A stretch of DNA of 64,000 bases from NCEH01 sp043195125 (lineage in GTDB: Bacteria; Pseudomonadota; Alphaproteobacteria; Rhizobiales; Xanthobacteraceae), in the NCBI RefSeq assembly GCF_043195125.1, contig NZ_JBAFWR010000003.1, one strand, 5' to 3'. Numbering within the stretch: the first letter of the stretch is position 1; every line of letters starts with the position of its first letter. Positions 33,993-42,819 of the stretch are shown here, piece after piece. Position numbers and translations under genes: made by a program. Under the pieces are notes generated by a model. That model saw nothing but the letters and a program-made list of their open reading frames with translations. It searched no databases and was not told the origin of the DNA.

Positions 33993-34582
33993 GGGGTCGC
34001 ACCCTGCGCAGGGTGCGTCGAAAATGCCCGCGCAGGCACGGTGGCGGGAAGCGTCAGCGAAACCGCATGGATGAAGGTCTCGAACGTCCGCCGGGCGGCT
34101 TGTGCCAGGCAGGCGAGCGTCGGCGCATCGTGCGAAACCGCCTCCAGGACCGGAAGGAAGCTTGCCCACAGGCGCTCGTGCCGACCGTGGGCGAGAAAGC
34201 GCGTGGCGGCCCCGTGGAGGCCGCCCGCCCGGCGCAATAGAACAGCGCTGCCCAGGCGCGAGCCTTCCAGCACGTAGAGCGCGCCTAAAATCGCATCCGC
34301 ACTCTCAAATTCAGGCGCCTCCACCGTATCGACCCGGCTCACGCCGAGATCCCTCAGATCGGCCATCAGCGCCGCGCGCCGCGCCCTCTGCGGCCAGTCT
34401 GGAAGGATATGGGCCACGCCCGCTCTTTCAAGGCGCGTCTCGAGCGGAAGGAGAGCGGCGGCGTTGGCGCTCAGGAACAGGCGATAGCCCTCCGGCTCGC
34501 TCAGCGCGAGCGCGGAAAAGCAGCTGTCCAGCCGCTGGTGTTGGACCGCCGTCCCGTTCCGCAACATCGCTCTCACGCTCAT
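33989..34582 (-). CDS. bphO: Biliverdin-producing heme oxygenase
   Basis: 197 aa. The heme-ligand histidine is His15 (GTAVQHQRLD) and the distal helix is LEGSRLGSAVLLRR, as in bacterial heme oxygenases linked to phytochromes. It cleaves heme to biliverdin for BphP. Start 34582 was preferred to 34627 because GAGGCAGG lies upstream. First gene of the four-gene light-sensing operon. Confidence 0.9.
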   Translation of the reverse strand: MSVRAMLRNGTAVQHQRLDSCFSALALSEPEGYRLFLSANAAALLPLETRLERAGVAHILPDWPQRARRAALMADLRDLGVSRVDTVEAPEFESADAILGALYVLEGSRLGSAVLLRRAGGLHGAATRFLAHGRHERLWASFLPVLEAVSHDAPTLACLAQAARRTFETFIHAVSLTLPATVPARAFSTHPAQGATP

Positions 34583-34790
34583 GAACCTGCCTCGGTCCGC
34601 GCCCGTCGATGCCCCCGTGGACTGCAATTTTCGACGTTATCGCGCGTTTCGAGCCAATCAAGTTCGAGAGGTGGCCTCTGGTTCCGCTCTCGCTCGGGAT
34701 CCCCCCGAACGCCCCTTCAGGCGCACGGCTTCGCCGCGCACTCCTCCGAGCAGGCGGAGGGCGGCGGGGCGGGCATGCCGTCACGGCAGA

Positions 34791-35588
34791 TCAGCCTTCG
34801 AGGCTGTCCAGCCAGCCCGCGAGCAGCGCGGCTTCTTCGGCGGCATGGGAGAAGGGAAGGCCGTGGCGCACGCCGGGCACGACGCGCAGCCGCGCGTTCG
34901 GCAGGATCTGCTGCAGCTCGGCGCCAAGCAGCGCGGGAACGAACGGGCTGGAATCGGGCAGCACGATCGAAACCGGGAACGGCGCATCGCGCAACGCATC
35001 GGTGAGGTCCGAAACGGCGAGGATGCCGCCAAGCCCAAGCGCCACATGGGGCTGGGTCTGCGCCTGCTCCTCCTGGAACCAGGTCAGCGCGTCCGGCGCG
35101 CCCGCGCCCGGCAGGAAGCGGTTCGCCATCATGCGTTCGCTCCATCCGGCTGGTCCGCCGGCGGCGAACTGGTCGCGCCAATAGGCCAGCTCGCCAACGC
35201 CCTTGCCTTTGTAGGCGGCGTTCGAGATCGAGACGGAGGCGACGCGCGCGGGACGCGCGGCGGCCGCCGCCAAGACGATGGTGCCACCCATGGATTCGCC
35301 CACGAGATGGACCTTTTCGGCGCCGGCCTTTCCAGCGACCTCCCAGAAATCCTCGATCAGTTCCGCCATCGACCAGGCATGGTCCAGCGGCGGGATGACG
35401 GAGCGGCCGAAGCCGCGCATGTCAAAGCGCACCATGGGGCGCCGCGCGGCGATGGCGGGCACCCATCCGGCCCAAATGTCATGCGTGGTGCCGATGCCGT
35501 GATTGAACACTACCGGCACGCCGCCGCGCACCCAGGGCGGGCGAATGTCGTCGATCACATAATGCAGGCCTCGGGTGGTCTCAGGCAT
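34791..35588 (-). CDS. Alpha/beta hydrolase
   Basis: 265 aa. Oxyanion region FNHGIGTTHDIW, nucleophile in VGESMGGT, acid in IVLPDSSPF and histidine in GVRHGLPF. Similar to 3-oxoadipate enol-lactonase-like hydrolases. It overlaps the CoA-ligase stop by 8 bp, so it is the last gene of the IclR-linked acid degradation operon and may hydrolyse a lactone or ester to give the acid. Confidence 0.83.
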   Translation of the reverse strand: MPETTRGLHYVIDDIRPPWVRGGVPVVFNHGIGTTHDIWAGWVPAIAARRPMVRFDMRGFGRSVIPPLDHAWSMAELIEDFWEVAGKAGAEKVHLVGESMGGTIVLAAAAARPARVASVSISNAAYKGKGVGELAYWRDQFAAGGPAGWSERMMANRFLPGAGAPDALTWFQEEQAQTQPHVALGLGGILAVSDLTDALRDAPFPVSIVLPDSSPFVPALLGAELQQILPNARLRVVPGVRHGLPFSHAAEEAALLAGWLDSLEG

Positions 35589-37101
35589 GGGCGCGCGCCT
35601 CCAGATCGACCACGTTCTGCGTATCCTCCTGCAGGGCGCGGCGTTGAATTTTCTGGGTTTCCGTGCGCGGGATCGCCTCGACGAACTGCACGTAGCGCGG
35701 CAGCATGAAATCGGCCACGCGACCCTTCAGGAACGCGCGCACCTCGTGCGCCGCAAACGGCCGGCGGGCCACGATCACCGCCTTGATCTCCTCGCCGAAG
35801 ATCGGATCCGGCACCGCCACCACCGCCGCATCCTCGATGTGCGCGTGGTGCAGCAAGGCGGTCTCGATTTCGAACGGCGAGATATTCTCGCCGCCCCGGC
35901 GGATGATCTCCTTCAGACGGCCAAGGAAATAGAGATAGCCGTCCTCGTCCATCATGCCGGAATCCCCGGTATGGAACCAGAAATTGCGCGAAGCCTCCCA
36001 GCTCGCCTTGGGGTTGGCCCAATAGCCGAGCAGCAAGGTGAACGGCGCCTTCGGCCGCACCACGATCTCGCCGGCGATGCCGGCGGGAAGCGGATTGTCC
36101 TGCGCGTCCACCACCTTCACTTCCACGTCCGGGCGCGCCTGGCCGCACGAGCCGAACCGGTAGGCGCTGGCGCTGTTGCCGGTCACCCACCCGCCGACCT
36201 CGGTCATGCCATAGAGTTCGTGCGGCTTGATGCCGAACCGCTCTTCGACGGCCCGCCAGACCTCCTGGGGACAGCCTCCGCCCACGCAGCGGGTCAGCGG
36301 ATGGTCGAAATCCGGCTCCGTGCGCCGCGCCATGATCATCGCCAGCACCGTGCCCACATAGGTGAACATGGTGCAGCCGAAGCGTCTCGCATCGTCGAAG
36401 AAGGTGCTGACGGAGAATTTCGGGCGAATGACGAGCGTGCAGCCCACTTCCAACGCCGACATGACCGCGTACATCTGCGGATTGGTGTGAAACAGCGGCA
36501 GGAACACCATGATGCGATCGCTCTCGACGATATCGAGAAAGCGTGTCATCCACCGCCCGCTGGACAGGAACGCCTCGTGGCAGTTCAACACGCCCTTCGG
36601 AAGGCCGGTGGTGCCCGAGGTATAGATGATGCTCATGGGATCGGAGCCGAGCCCGTCATAAGGCGCGTCAGGCGGGTGGGCACCTGCGGCGGCGAACAGG
36701 TCCTCCTCGCCGTCGAACACGATAAGGGTGCGCCCTTCCAGCTCCGGCGCGAGGTCGGCGCGCTTCGCCTCCAGAATGGCCCGCTCCACCAGCACGGCCT
36801 TCGCCTCGCATTGGCGCACCGAATAGCGCAGGCCCTCGCCCACGAGCCCGGTGTTGAGCGAGACCGTGACGGCGCCGATGTTCGCAAGGGCGAACCAGGC
36901 GACGAGAAACGCCGGACGGTTGCCGCACAGCAAGGCGACATGGTCGCCCTTCTCGATGCCGTGCCCGCGCAGGAAGGACGCCGTGCGCAGCGACAGGTCG
37001 CACAGCTCCGCCCAGGTGAGAGACACCGCGTCGGAAACCACGGCGGGGGCATCGGGGCGCGTCTGCGCCTGGTGAATCAGCTTGTCGGTCAGTGTGGTCA
37101 T
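35581..37101 (-). CDS. Acyl-CoA synthetase (AMP-forming)
   Basis: 506 aa ANL superfamily enzyme. The P-loop is IIYTSGTTGLPKG; later motifs are GMTEVGG, RNFWFHTGDSGMMDEDGYLYFLGR and the lysine region PRTETQKIQRRAL. It activates a carboxylic acid to a CoA thioester. ATG 37101 overlaps the preceding TGA by one base. The partner acyl-CoA dehydrogenase and TRAP importer suggest an aliphatic or aryl-aliphatic acid. Confidence 0.9.
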   Translation of the reverse strand: MTTLTDKLIHQAQTRPDAPAVVSDAVSLTWAELCDLSLRTASFLRGHGIEKGDHVALLCGNRPAFLVAWFALANIGAVTVSLNTGLVGEGLRYSVRQCEAKAVLVERAILEAKRADLAPELEGRTLIVFDGEEDLFAAAGAHPPDAPYDGLGSDPMSIIYTSGTTGLPKGVLNCHEAFLSSGRWMTRFLDIVESDRIMVFLPLFHTNPQMYAVMSALEVGCTLVIRPKFSVSTFFDDARRFGCTMFTYVGTVLAMIMARRTEPDFDHPLTRCVGGGCPQEVWRAVEERFGIKPHELYGMTEVGGWVTGNSASAYRFGSCGQARPDVEVKVVDAQDNPLPAGIAGEIVVRPKAPFTLLLGYWANPKASWEASRNFWFHTGDSGMMDEDGYLYFLGRLKEIIRRGGENISPFEIETALLHHAHIEDAAVVAVPDPIFGEEIKAVIVARRPFAAHEVRAFLKGRVADFMLPRYVQFVEAIPRTETQKIQRRALQEDTQNVVDLEARAHA

Positions 37102-38285
37102 CACGCGGACTTCTTCAAGCTCGCGGCACCGGAGGCGGGGATCAGGAATTTGGCGATGGTGTTCTTCAAGATCTCGTTGGAGCCGCCGGCGATTTCATAC
37201 GCCTTGGCATCGCGCAGATAGCGGCCGAAGGGGGCGTTTTCCATGATGCCGTAGGCGCCGCAGATCTGCGCCGCCGTAGCGGCCACCTGGGTTGCGACGG
37301 TGCACGCCTTCAGCTTGGCCTCGCTGCCCCAGCGCGGCACCTGCTGCTTGCTTTCGAGGGCTTCGGTGGCGCGGTAGATCAGCAGCCGCGCCGCGTCGAT
37401 CTCCGTGAGCATATCGGCGAAATACCATTGGATGCCCTGGAAATCGAGCACGCGCTGGTCGAAGGCGATGCGGTCGCGGGCGAACTGCAGCGCGCCCTCG
37501 AATGCGGCCCGGGCGATGCCGAGGCTGATGGCGCCGGCGAGCGTGCGCGAATGGTTCAGCACGCTCGCCGCCTGTCGCACGCCCTTGCCTTCCTCGCCGA
37601 TCAGATGGTCCGCCGGCAGCCGCACGTCGTCCAGCACCACGTTCATGTGCGGGCCGTTGCGCAGCCCGAAGGTCGCGGAATTCTTGCCCTCATAGATGCT
37701 GACGCCCGCGGCGTCGCGGGGCACGGCGAATACCGAGACGCCCTTGTCGGTTTCCGCGAGGATGACGAACAGCTCGGCGGCCGAGCCCGAGGTGATGAAG
37801 TGCTTCTCGCCCTTGATCACCCATTCGGCGCCCTCGCGGCGCGCCTTGGTGTCGAGCTTACGGATATCGCTGCCGTGGCTCGCCTCCGTCAGCGCATAGG
37901 AGGAGAGCAGGCCCTGGGCGAAGGCGGGCAGATAGCGCTGCTTCAGGCTCGCCTCGCCGAACTGGCGGATCATGGTCTGCGCCTGGAAGATGGTGATCAG
38001 CGAGACCCCCACCGCGGCACTTCCCACGGCAATCTCCTCGCAGATGGCGGCGGCATGAAGATAGGTGAGCCCCTGCCCGCCGAACTCCTTCGGCAGCACC
38101 ACCGTGCTGTACCCCTGGCGGGCCAGATCGCGCATGATCTCCACCGGATAGACATCGTCCCGGTCGATGGCATCGCCGGCGGGAAGAACCATGCGCGCGA
38201 CGTAGGAGCGAAGGCCCGCCACATAGGCTTCGTCCACATAGGCGGGCCACAGGGCGCCGCTATCGACGGGAAGCACCTGGTTCAT
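37101..38285 (-). CDS. Acyl-CoA dehydrogenase
   Basis: 394 aa flavoprotein. Typical pieces are YALTEASHGSDIRKLDTKARREG (FAD-side loop), GLRNGPHMNVVLDDVRLPADHLIGEEGKG, FDQRVLDFQGIQWYFADM and the C-terminal YEIAGGSNEILKNTIAKFLI. It introduces the alpha-beta double bond into the CoA ester. It overlaps the TRAP permease gene by ATGA. Confidence 0.93.
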   Translation of the reverse strand: MNQVLPVDSGALWPAYVDEAYVAGLRSYVARMVLPAGDAIDRDDVYPVEIMRDLARQGYSTVVLPKEFGGQGLTYLHAAAICEEIAVGSAAVGVSLITIFQAQTMIRQFGEASLKQRYLPAFAQGLLSSYALTEASHGSDIRKLDTKARREGAEWVIKGEKHFITSGSAAELFVILAETDKGVSVFAVPRDAAGVSIYEGKNSATFGLRNGPHMNVVLDDVRLPADHLIGEEGKGVRQAASVLNHSRTLAGAISLGIARAAFEGALQFARDRIAFDQRVLDFQGIQWYFADMLTEIDAARLLIYRATEALESKQQVPRWGSEAKLKACTVATQVAATAAQICGAYGIMENAPFGRYLRDAKAYEIAGGSNEILKNTIAKFLIPASGAASLKKSA

Positions 38286-39565
38286 TTGCCGTATTCCATC
38301 GTATGGGGAAGCCAAGTCGCAAGATCTTGCCAGTAGACCACCAGGTACATCATCGCGATCATCAAGACGACGTAAGGAATGATCGACCGCGCCATGTGCT
38401 CGAACGGGATCTTGCCGATCTGCGAGACAGTGAACAGGTTGATGCCCACCGGCGGGGTGATCTGCGCCACCTCGATCGCCAGCACCACAAAGATGCCGAA
38501 GGCGAGCGGATCGATGCCCGCAGCCTGCGCCACCGGGTACAGGATCGGGATGGTGATCAGCATCATCGACAAGGCTTCGAGGAACATGCCGAGGATCAGG
38601 TAGAACACCACCATCACCGTGACGATGCCGAAGAAGCTGAGGCCGGAGCCAGCGATCAGCTCGGTGAGCATCTGGGGCACGCGGGTGACCGTGAAGAAAT
38701 TGGTCATCAGCGCGCCGAAGCCCACCAGCATGAAGATCATCACCGAGGCATGGGTGGCGGTGAGGCCGGCCTGATAGAATTGCTTCCATCCCAGCGTGCG
38801 CGTGAGCAGGCCGACAATCACCGTATAGGCCACGGCGAGCGCGGCCACTTCCGTGGCGGTGGCGACACCCGAATAGATACCGGCGAAGATCAGGATCGGC
38901 AGGAGCAGGATCGGCCCCGCGTCCAGCGTCGCGCGCACCACTTCGCGCGCGCTGACCGGCTGTGCGGCGGGATCCTTGGGATTGATGACGATGGTGTAGA
39001 TCGCCATCAGGCCCGCGAGAAGGAGACCCGGAATCACGCCCGCGACGAATAGTGCGCCGATCGACTGGTCGGTGAGCACGCCATAGAGCAGCAGCGCGAT
39101 GGAGGGCGGAATGAGGATGCCGAGCGTGCCGCCGCCGGCGATCAGGCCGCCGGCGCGCGCCAGCGGATAGCCGTTGCGCGTCAGCACCGGAATGGCCACG
39201 AGACCGATGGTGGCGGCGGTCGCGACGCTGGAGCCGGAAATGGCGGCGAAGATGGCGCAGGCGATGACCGTCGCGACGCCGAGCCCGCCGCGGATGCCCG
39301 ACACCAGGGACGCGGCGAAGGCGAACAGGCGGTCGGAAAGACCCGTCTGCTGCAGCAGCGTGCCGGCGAGGATATAAAGCGGCACCGCCAGGAGAACAAA
39401 GCTGCTGAGGGCGTTATAGGCGGTGAGCGCCGCTTCCTGGAACAGGTCGCTGCCGCCCAGCAGGTAATTGCCGGCAAGCGCGCTGACCGCCATGGCCACG
39501 AACACGGGCACGCTGGTAGCGAGCAGCACCAGGAACAGGCCAATGATAACAAGCGTGATCGTCAT
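38282..39565 (-). CDS. TRAP transporter large permease (DctM type)
   Basis: 427 aa, about twelve helices, with GGGTLGILIPPSIALLLYG and LGMFLEALSMMLITIPILYPV as DctM hallmarks. It carries the substrate across the inner membrane with a sodium or proton gradient. It starts 1 bp after the small permease stop and is coupled to the acyl-CoA dehydrogenase gene. Confidence 0.93.
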   Translation of the reverse strand: MTITLVIIGLFLVLLATSVPVFVAMAVSALAGNYLLGGSDLFQEAALTAYNALSSFVLLAVPLYILAGTLLQQTGLSDRLFAFAASLVSGIRGGLGVATVIACAIFAAISGSSVATAATIGLVAIPVLTRNGYPLARAGGLIAGGGTLGILIPPSIALLLYGVLTDQSIGALFVAGVIPGLLLAGLMAIYTIVINPKDPAAQPVSAREVVRATLDAGPILLLPILIFAGIYSGVATATEVAALAVAYTVIVGLLTRTLGWKQFYQAGLTATHASVMIFMLVGFGALMTNFFTVTRVPQMLTELIAGSGLSFFGIVTVMVVFYLILGMFLEALSMMLITIPILYPVAQAAGIDPLAFGIFVVLAIEVAQITPPVGINLFTVSQIGKIPFEHMARSIIPYVVLMIAMMYLVVYWQDLATWLPHTMEYGK

Positions 39566-39566
39566 G

Positions 39567-40112
39567 TCAGATCACCTCGCCCGAGCCGGACTGGTCGCGG
39601 AAGGCCGCGCCGAGCGTGAGCACCATGAGCAGATCCCGCAGCACCGCCAGGACCAGAAGGACGCCCCCGAGAAGCAGGAACCCCTGCAGGAACCACATGG
39701 GGACATGAAGGATGGTGGAGGTGGTGAAGTTCAGCATCCACGAGAACGAGACCAGCTGCCACGCGCCCCAGGTAAAGGCGAGCGCAAACCCGAGCGAAAC
39801 CAGCAGCGCGAAGATATCCAAAACCTTGCGCACCGCTGGCGGGCACAGGTCTCGCACGAAGGTGACGCGGAAATGCCCATCCACCTGCTGGGTCGCCCCG
39901 ATGCCGACGAAGGCCATGGCGATCATCAGGTAAATGCTGATCTCGGAGGCCCAGAGGTTCGGCACGCCGAGCGTGCGCAGGACCACATCGTAGGTCACCG
40001 TGATCGCGAGCAGCCACACGATCAGCGTGGAGAGATACCCGCCGAGGTCGCCGAGGCGATCGAGGGCCCACCCCACGGCGCCAGGCGCCGCGGTTCGATT
40101 GGTTTCGGGCAT
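39567..40112 (-). CDS. TRAP transporter small permease (DctQ type)
   Basis: 181 aa with four helices; RTLGVPNLWASEISIYLMIAMAFVG is the usual DctQ core. Partner of the large permease. It starts 7 bp after the binding-protein stop. Confidence 0.9.
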   Translation of the reverse strand: MPETNRTAAPGAVGWALDRLGDLGGYLSTLIVWLLAITVTYDVVLRTLGVPNLWASEISIYLMIAMAFVGIGATQQVDGHFRVTFVRDLCPPAVRKVLDIFALLVSLGFALAFTWGAWQLVSFSWMLNFTTSTILHVPMWFLQGFLLLGGVLLVLAVLRDLLMVLTLGAAFRDQSGSGEVI

Positions 40113-40119
40113 GGGACGG

Positions 40120-41118
40120 TCAGTCCTTCGGCTGCACGAGCTTGGCGACCTCGGGGCTCAGCTTCGCAAGCGTCGCCTTCAGCAGCGGAGCGGTGGCCTT
40201 CTGCCATGCGGCGAAATCGGGCGTCCCGGGCTCCAGGAAGGTGACCTCCAGGCCGCGGTCGCGATAGGCCTTCGTGAGCTCGTCGATCTCCGCGATGATG
40301 GCCTTGCGGTTGGAATGGCTGGCTTCGTCCACCGCCGTAACCAGCGCCTTGCGATCATCCGGCGGCAGCTTTTCCAGCCAGGGCTTGTTGGCGGCCCAGC
40401 CCATCATGGTCGTGCCGAGGAAGGACGCCGGCACGAGGACATATTTGGAGACCTCGTACATGCGCTGGCTGTCCACGCCCTGGAAACCGAGGATCGCCGC
40501 GTCCACCGTGCCGTACTGCATGGCCGAATAGACATCGGCGAAGGGAATGGTGACGGGCGACCCGCCGAAGGCGCGCACCGCTTCCGCCTGTCCTTCGGAG
40601 AACACGCGCACCTTCTTGCCCGCGAAATCGGACGGCACCTTGAGCGGCACCTTCGAGACCACCGCCGGCGGCCCGAGATCCGCGAGGCCGAGCAGAACCG
40701 AATTCTTGTCCTGGAACTTCTTCTGCAGCGCTGACATCAGCCCGTCCGGCTGATCGATCAGGGTGTCGAGCTGCGCCATGGTCAGCCCGGTGGGCGCGTC
40801 CATCACCTTGGTATCCGGCACCGTGCCGGACCAGCCGTTCACCGTGATCCACGCGAACTTCACCTGGCCGGTGGGAATGCCGACCGGCATATCCTTGTCC
40901 TGGCCGAGCTGACCGCCGGGATAATGCTGGAGCGTTATGGCGTTCGGCTGCGCTTTCTTGAGCGCGCCTTCCAGCGCCGGCACGAACTGCCGCACGCAGA
41001 TGTGGTTGGCGCCGCCCCATGTGGCGAGCGGCACCACGGTTTCGGCGACCGCGCCCTGCGCCGTCAGCACCGCACCGAGGGCGAGGCCGGACAGGCCTAT
41101 TTTATTCAAGAATCCCAT
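40120..41118 (-). CDS. TRAP transporter substrate-binding protein (DctP family)
   Basis: 332 aa with a Sec signal (MGFLNKIGLSGLALGAVLTA, cleavage near AVA/ETVV). Motifs include YPGGQLGQDKDMPVGIPTG, KVRVFSEGQAEAVRAFGGSPV and MQYGTVDAAILG. The start at 41118 follows AGGAGG, making the 41142 start unlikely. It captures the acid for import; the conserved arginine that binds carboxylates lies in KKVRVF. Confidence 0.9.
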   Translation of the reverse strand: MGFLNKIGLSGLALGAVLTAQGAVAETVVPLATWGGANHICVRQFVPALEGALKKAQPNAITLQHYPGGQLGQDKDMPVGIPTGQVKFAWITVNGWSGTVPDTKVMDAPTGLTMAQLDTLIDQPDGLMSALQKKFQDKNSVLLGLADLGPPAVVSKVPLKVPSDFAGKKVRVFSEGQAEAVRAFGGSPVTIPFADVYSAMQYGTVDAAILGFQGVDSQRMYEVSKYVLVPASFLGTTMMGWAANKPWLEKLPPDDRKALVTAVDEASHSNRKAIIAEIDELTKAYRDRGLEVTFLEPGTPDFAAWQKATAPLLKATLAKLSPEVAKLVQPKD

Positions 41119-41155
41119 GTATTTCCTCCTGCAATTCTTCATTATGCGAAGATTA

Positions 41156-41641
41156 TTATTCAGCTTCCTGGAAGCTCTTCACCATGCGGGTCGCGGTATA
41201 GGCAAGAACGACTTCGCCCTTCTGATTCACGACATTGTTGAGCGCGGTCACGATGCCGCGGCCGGGCTTCGAGGTGGGCCGCGCCGCCGTCACCTCGCAT
41301 TCCACATGGATCGTGTCGCCGGCGCAGACCGGGCTGTTCACCTTCAGCTCCATGCCCAGGAAGGCGAGCCCCGTGTGCTGCATCACCGACTGCATCAGCA
41401 GCCCCTCGGCGAAGGCATAGACGAGCGCGCCGGGCGCGAGGCGGCCTTTGATCAGGGATTCCTTCTCGAGATAGTCGACATTGGTGAAGAGCACCTCGAG
41501 CATGCCGGTCACGCACACGAAATTGGTGATGTCGGCTTCCGTGACGGTTCGCCCGACGGTGCGGAAGCGGCGACCGAGCGTCCACTCCTCATAGGGAATC
41601 CCCAGCCCGACATACGGCAGCTCATGTGCTGAAGCACCCAT
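41156..41641 (-). CDS. MaoC-like hotdog-fold protein
   Basis: 161 aa, start at 41641. The hotdog core GRTVTEADITNFVCVTGM...RLAPGALVYAFAEGLL and PVCAGDTIHVECEV is clear. Active R-hydratases have Asp and His in a GDxNPxH-type motif; here that stretch reads GMLEVLFTN, so both are missing. It may be a binding or thioesterase-like protein, or a hydratase with altered chemistry. First gene of the operon running to 34791. Confidence 0.78.
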   Translation of the reverse strand: MGASAHELPYVGLGIPYEEWTLGRRFRTVGRTVTEADITNFVCVTGMLEVLFTNVDYLEKESLIKGRLAPGALVYAFAEGLLMQSVMQHTGLAFLGMELKVNSPVCAGDTIHVECEVTAARPTSKPGRGIVTALNNVVNQKGEVVLAYTATRMVKSFQEAE

Positions 41642-41783
41642 ACTCGTCTCACTCCCTGCATTTTTTTGTTCAGCTAATTGGACACAATACACACATACAT
41701 GAACATAACGATCGAGACAACGGGGCCGCGTCGCCTGCGCACATCGCGTGGCGAAATCGAATAAATTGCCTTCTTATAAAGAG

Positions 41784-42536
41784 TTAGCCGCGCGGTGTGG
41801 CGGCTTCGGCCTGGAGGAAGGCGTCGATTTCCGTGCGCATCACCGTGGCGAGATCTTCGGTGCGGTCCGCGAGCCGATAGGCCGGGCCGGCGACCAGCAG
41901 GCACACTTGGCGGTCGTTCAGATCCAGGGGAAACGCGATCCCGAGCAGCCCCGGCGAATAGCCGTCATTGTTCAGAAACCAGCCGCGCGCGGCGGAGGCG
42001 AGGATTTCCTTTTCCACCGATTCCGGGGTCATCAGCGTGGCGGATGCGTACCGCTCGAACTGGGTCTTCTCGTAAATCGCGCTCCGCTCCTTGCGCGACA
42101 GAAGCGAGAGGAGAGCCCGGCCGGAGGCGGTGGTATAGAGCGGGACGCGCTGGCCCACATGGGCAAAATAGCGGATCGGATTGGTCGATTCGACGACATC
42201 GATGAACACGGCGCTGGTGCCCGAGAGGGCGGCCAATATGGTGGTCTCGCCGGTGAGCACCGCAAGCCGCGCCACCAGATCGCGCTGGCCTTCCGACACC
42301 GGCCCGTCGGTGACGATCGCCTGAGCCAGCTTCAGCAGGCGCGGCGTGGGATAATAGCCCGAGCGGTGCCGCAGCTCGTAAAGGAAGCCGGCCTTGCTCA
42401 GGGTCTCAATCAGGTTGAACGTGCTGGAGCGCGGCCAGCCGAAATGCTCGGATATCTCGGAAAGGGTGGCAGGGGCCTTACGCTCGGCGAAAAGCTCAAG
42501 AATCTGCAGCGCATAGGCAACCTGCTTCACAATCAT
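41784..42536 (-). CDS. IclR family regulator
   Basis: 250 aa. Winged helix at residues 5-70 (APATLSEISEHFGWPRSSTFNLIETLSKAGFL), then the IclR effector domain (YFAHVGQRVPLYTTASGRALLSLL, GYSPGLLGIAFPLD). It lies 142 bp upstream of, and in the same direction as, the MaoC-TRAP-CoA operon, and is its likely regulator. Confidence 0.9.
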   Translation of the reverse strand: MIVKQVAYALQILELFAERKAPATLSEISEHFGWPRSSTFNLIETLSKAGFLYELRHRSGYYPTPRLLKLAQAIVTDGPVSEGQRDLVARLAVLTGETTILAALSGTSAVFIDVVESTNPIRYFAHVGQRVPLYTTASGRALLSLLSRKERSAIYEKTQFERYASATLMTPESVEKEILASAARGWFLNNDGYSPGLLGIAFPLDLNDRQVCLLVAGPAYRLADRTEDLATVMRTEIDAFLQAEAATPRG

Positions 42537-42754
42537 CGCGTACGTCCCACCAGCCTAGGGTCCACTTGACGCGAGACCATAACCCAGGGTCGCAATTTTT
42601 TTCAATCTTGGCAAAACAGTATTTTTGCCCAGCATCTATTCAATAATGAGAGCGGAAAATGCAGCTTATACAGGAATAAATCTTATGTTTTATTTCGTTC
42701 CGCAGATTCGCGGCCGAGCATAAGGCGCCCCCGCTTTCACTGTCCTGCGCGGCT

Positions 42755-42779
42755 TGGCCGGGCTTATGTGGCCCGGCCA
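42755..42779 (-). terminator. Hairpin after the GST gene
   Basis: TGGCCGGGC pairs with GCCCGGCCA around a 7-base loop, a perfect 9-bp stem 41 bp past the minus-strand GST stop. The rest of the 42537-42819 gap shows only AT-rich stretches near 42596-42690 and no gene. Confidence 0.5.
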
Positions 42780-42819
42780 GACCTCGTCGTCCCGTGGGCC
42801 CGTTTGCGGGGCGTGGCCG

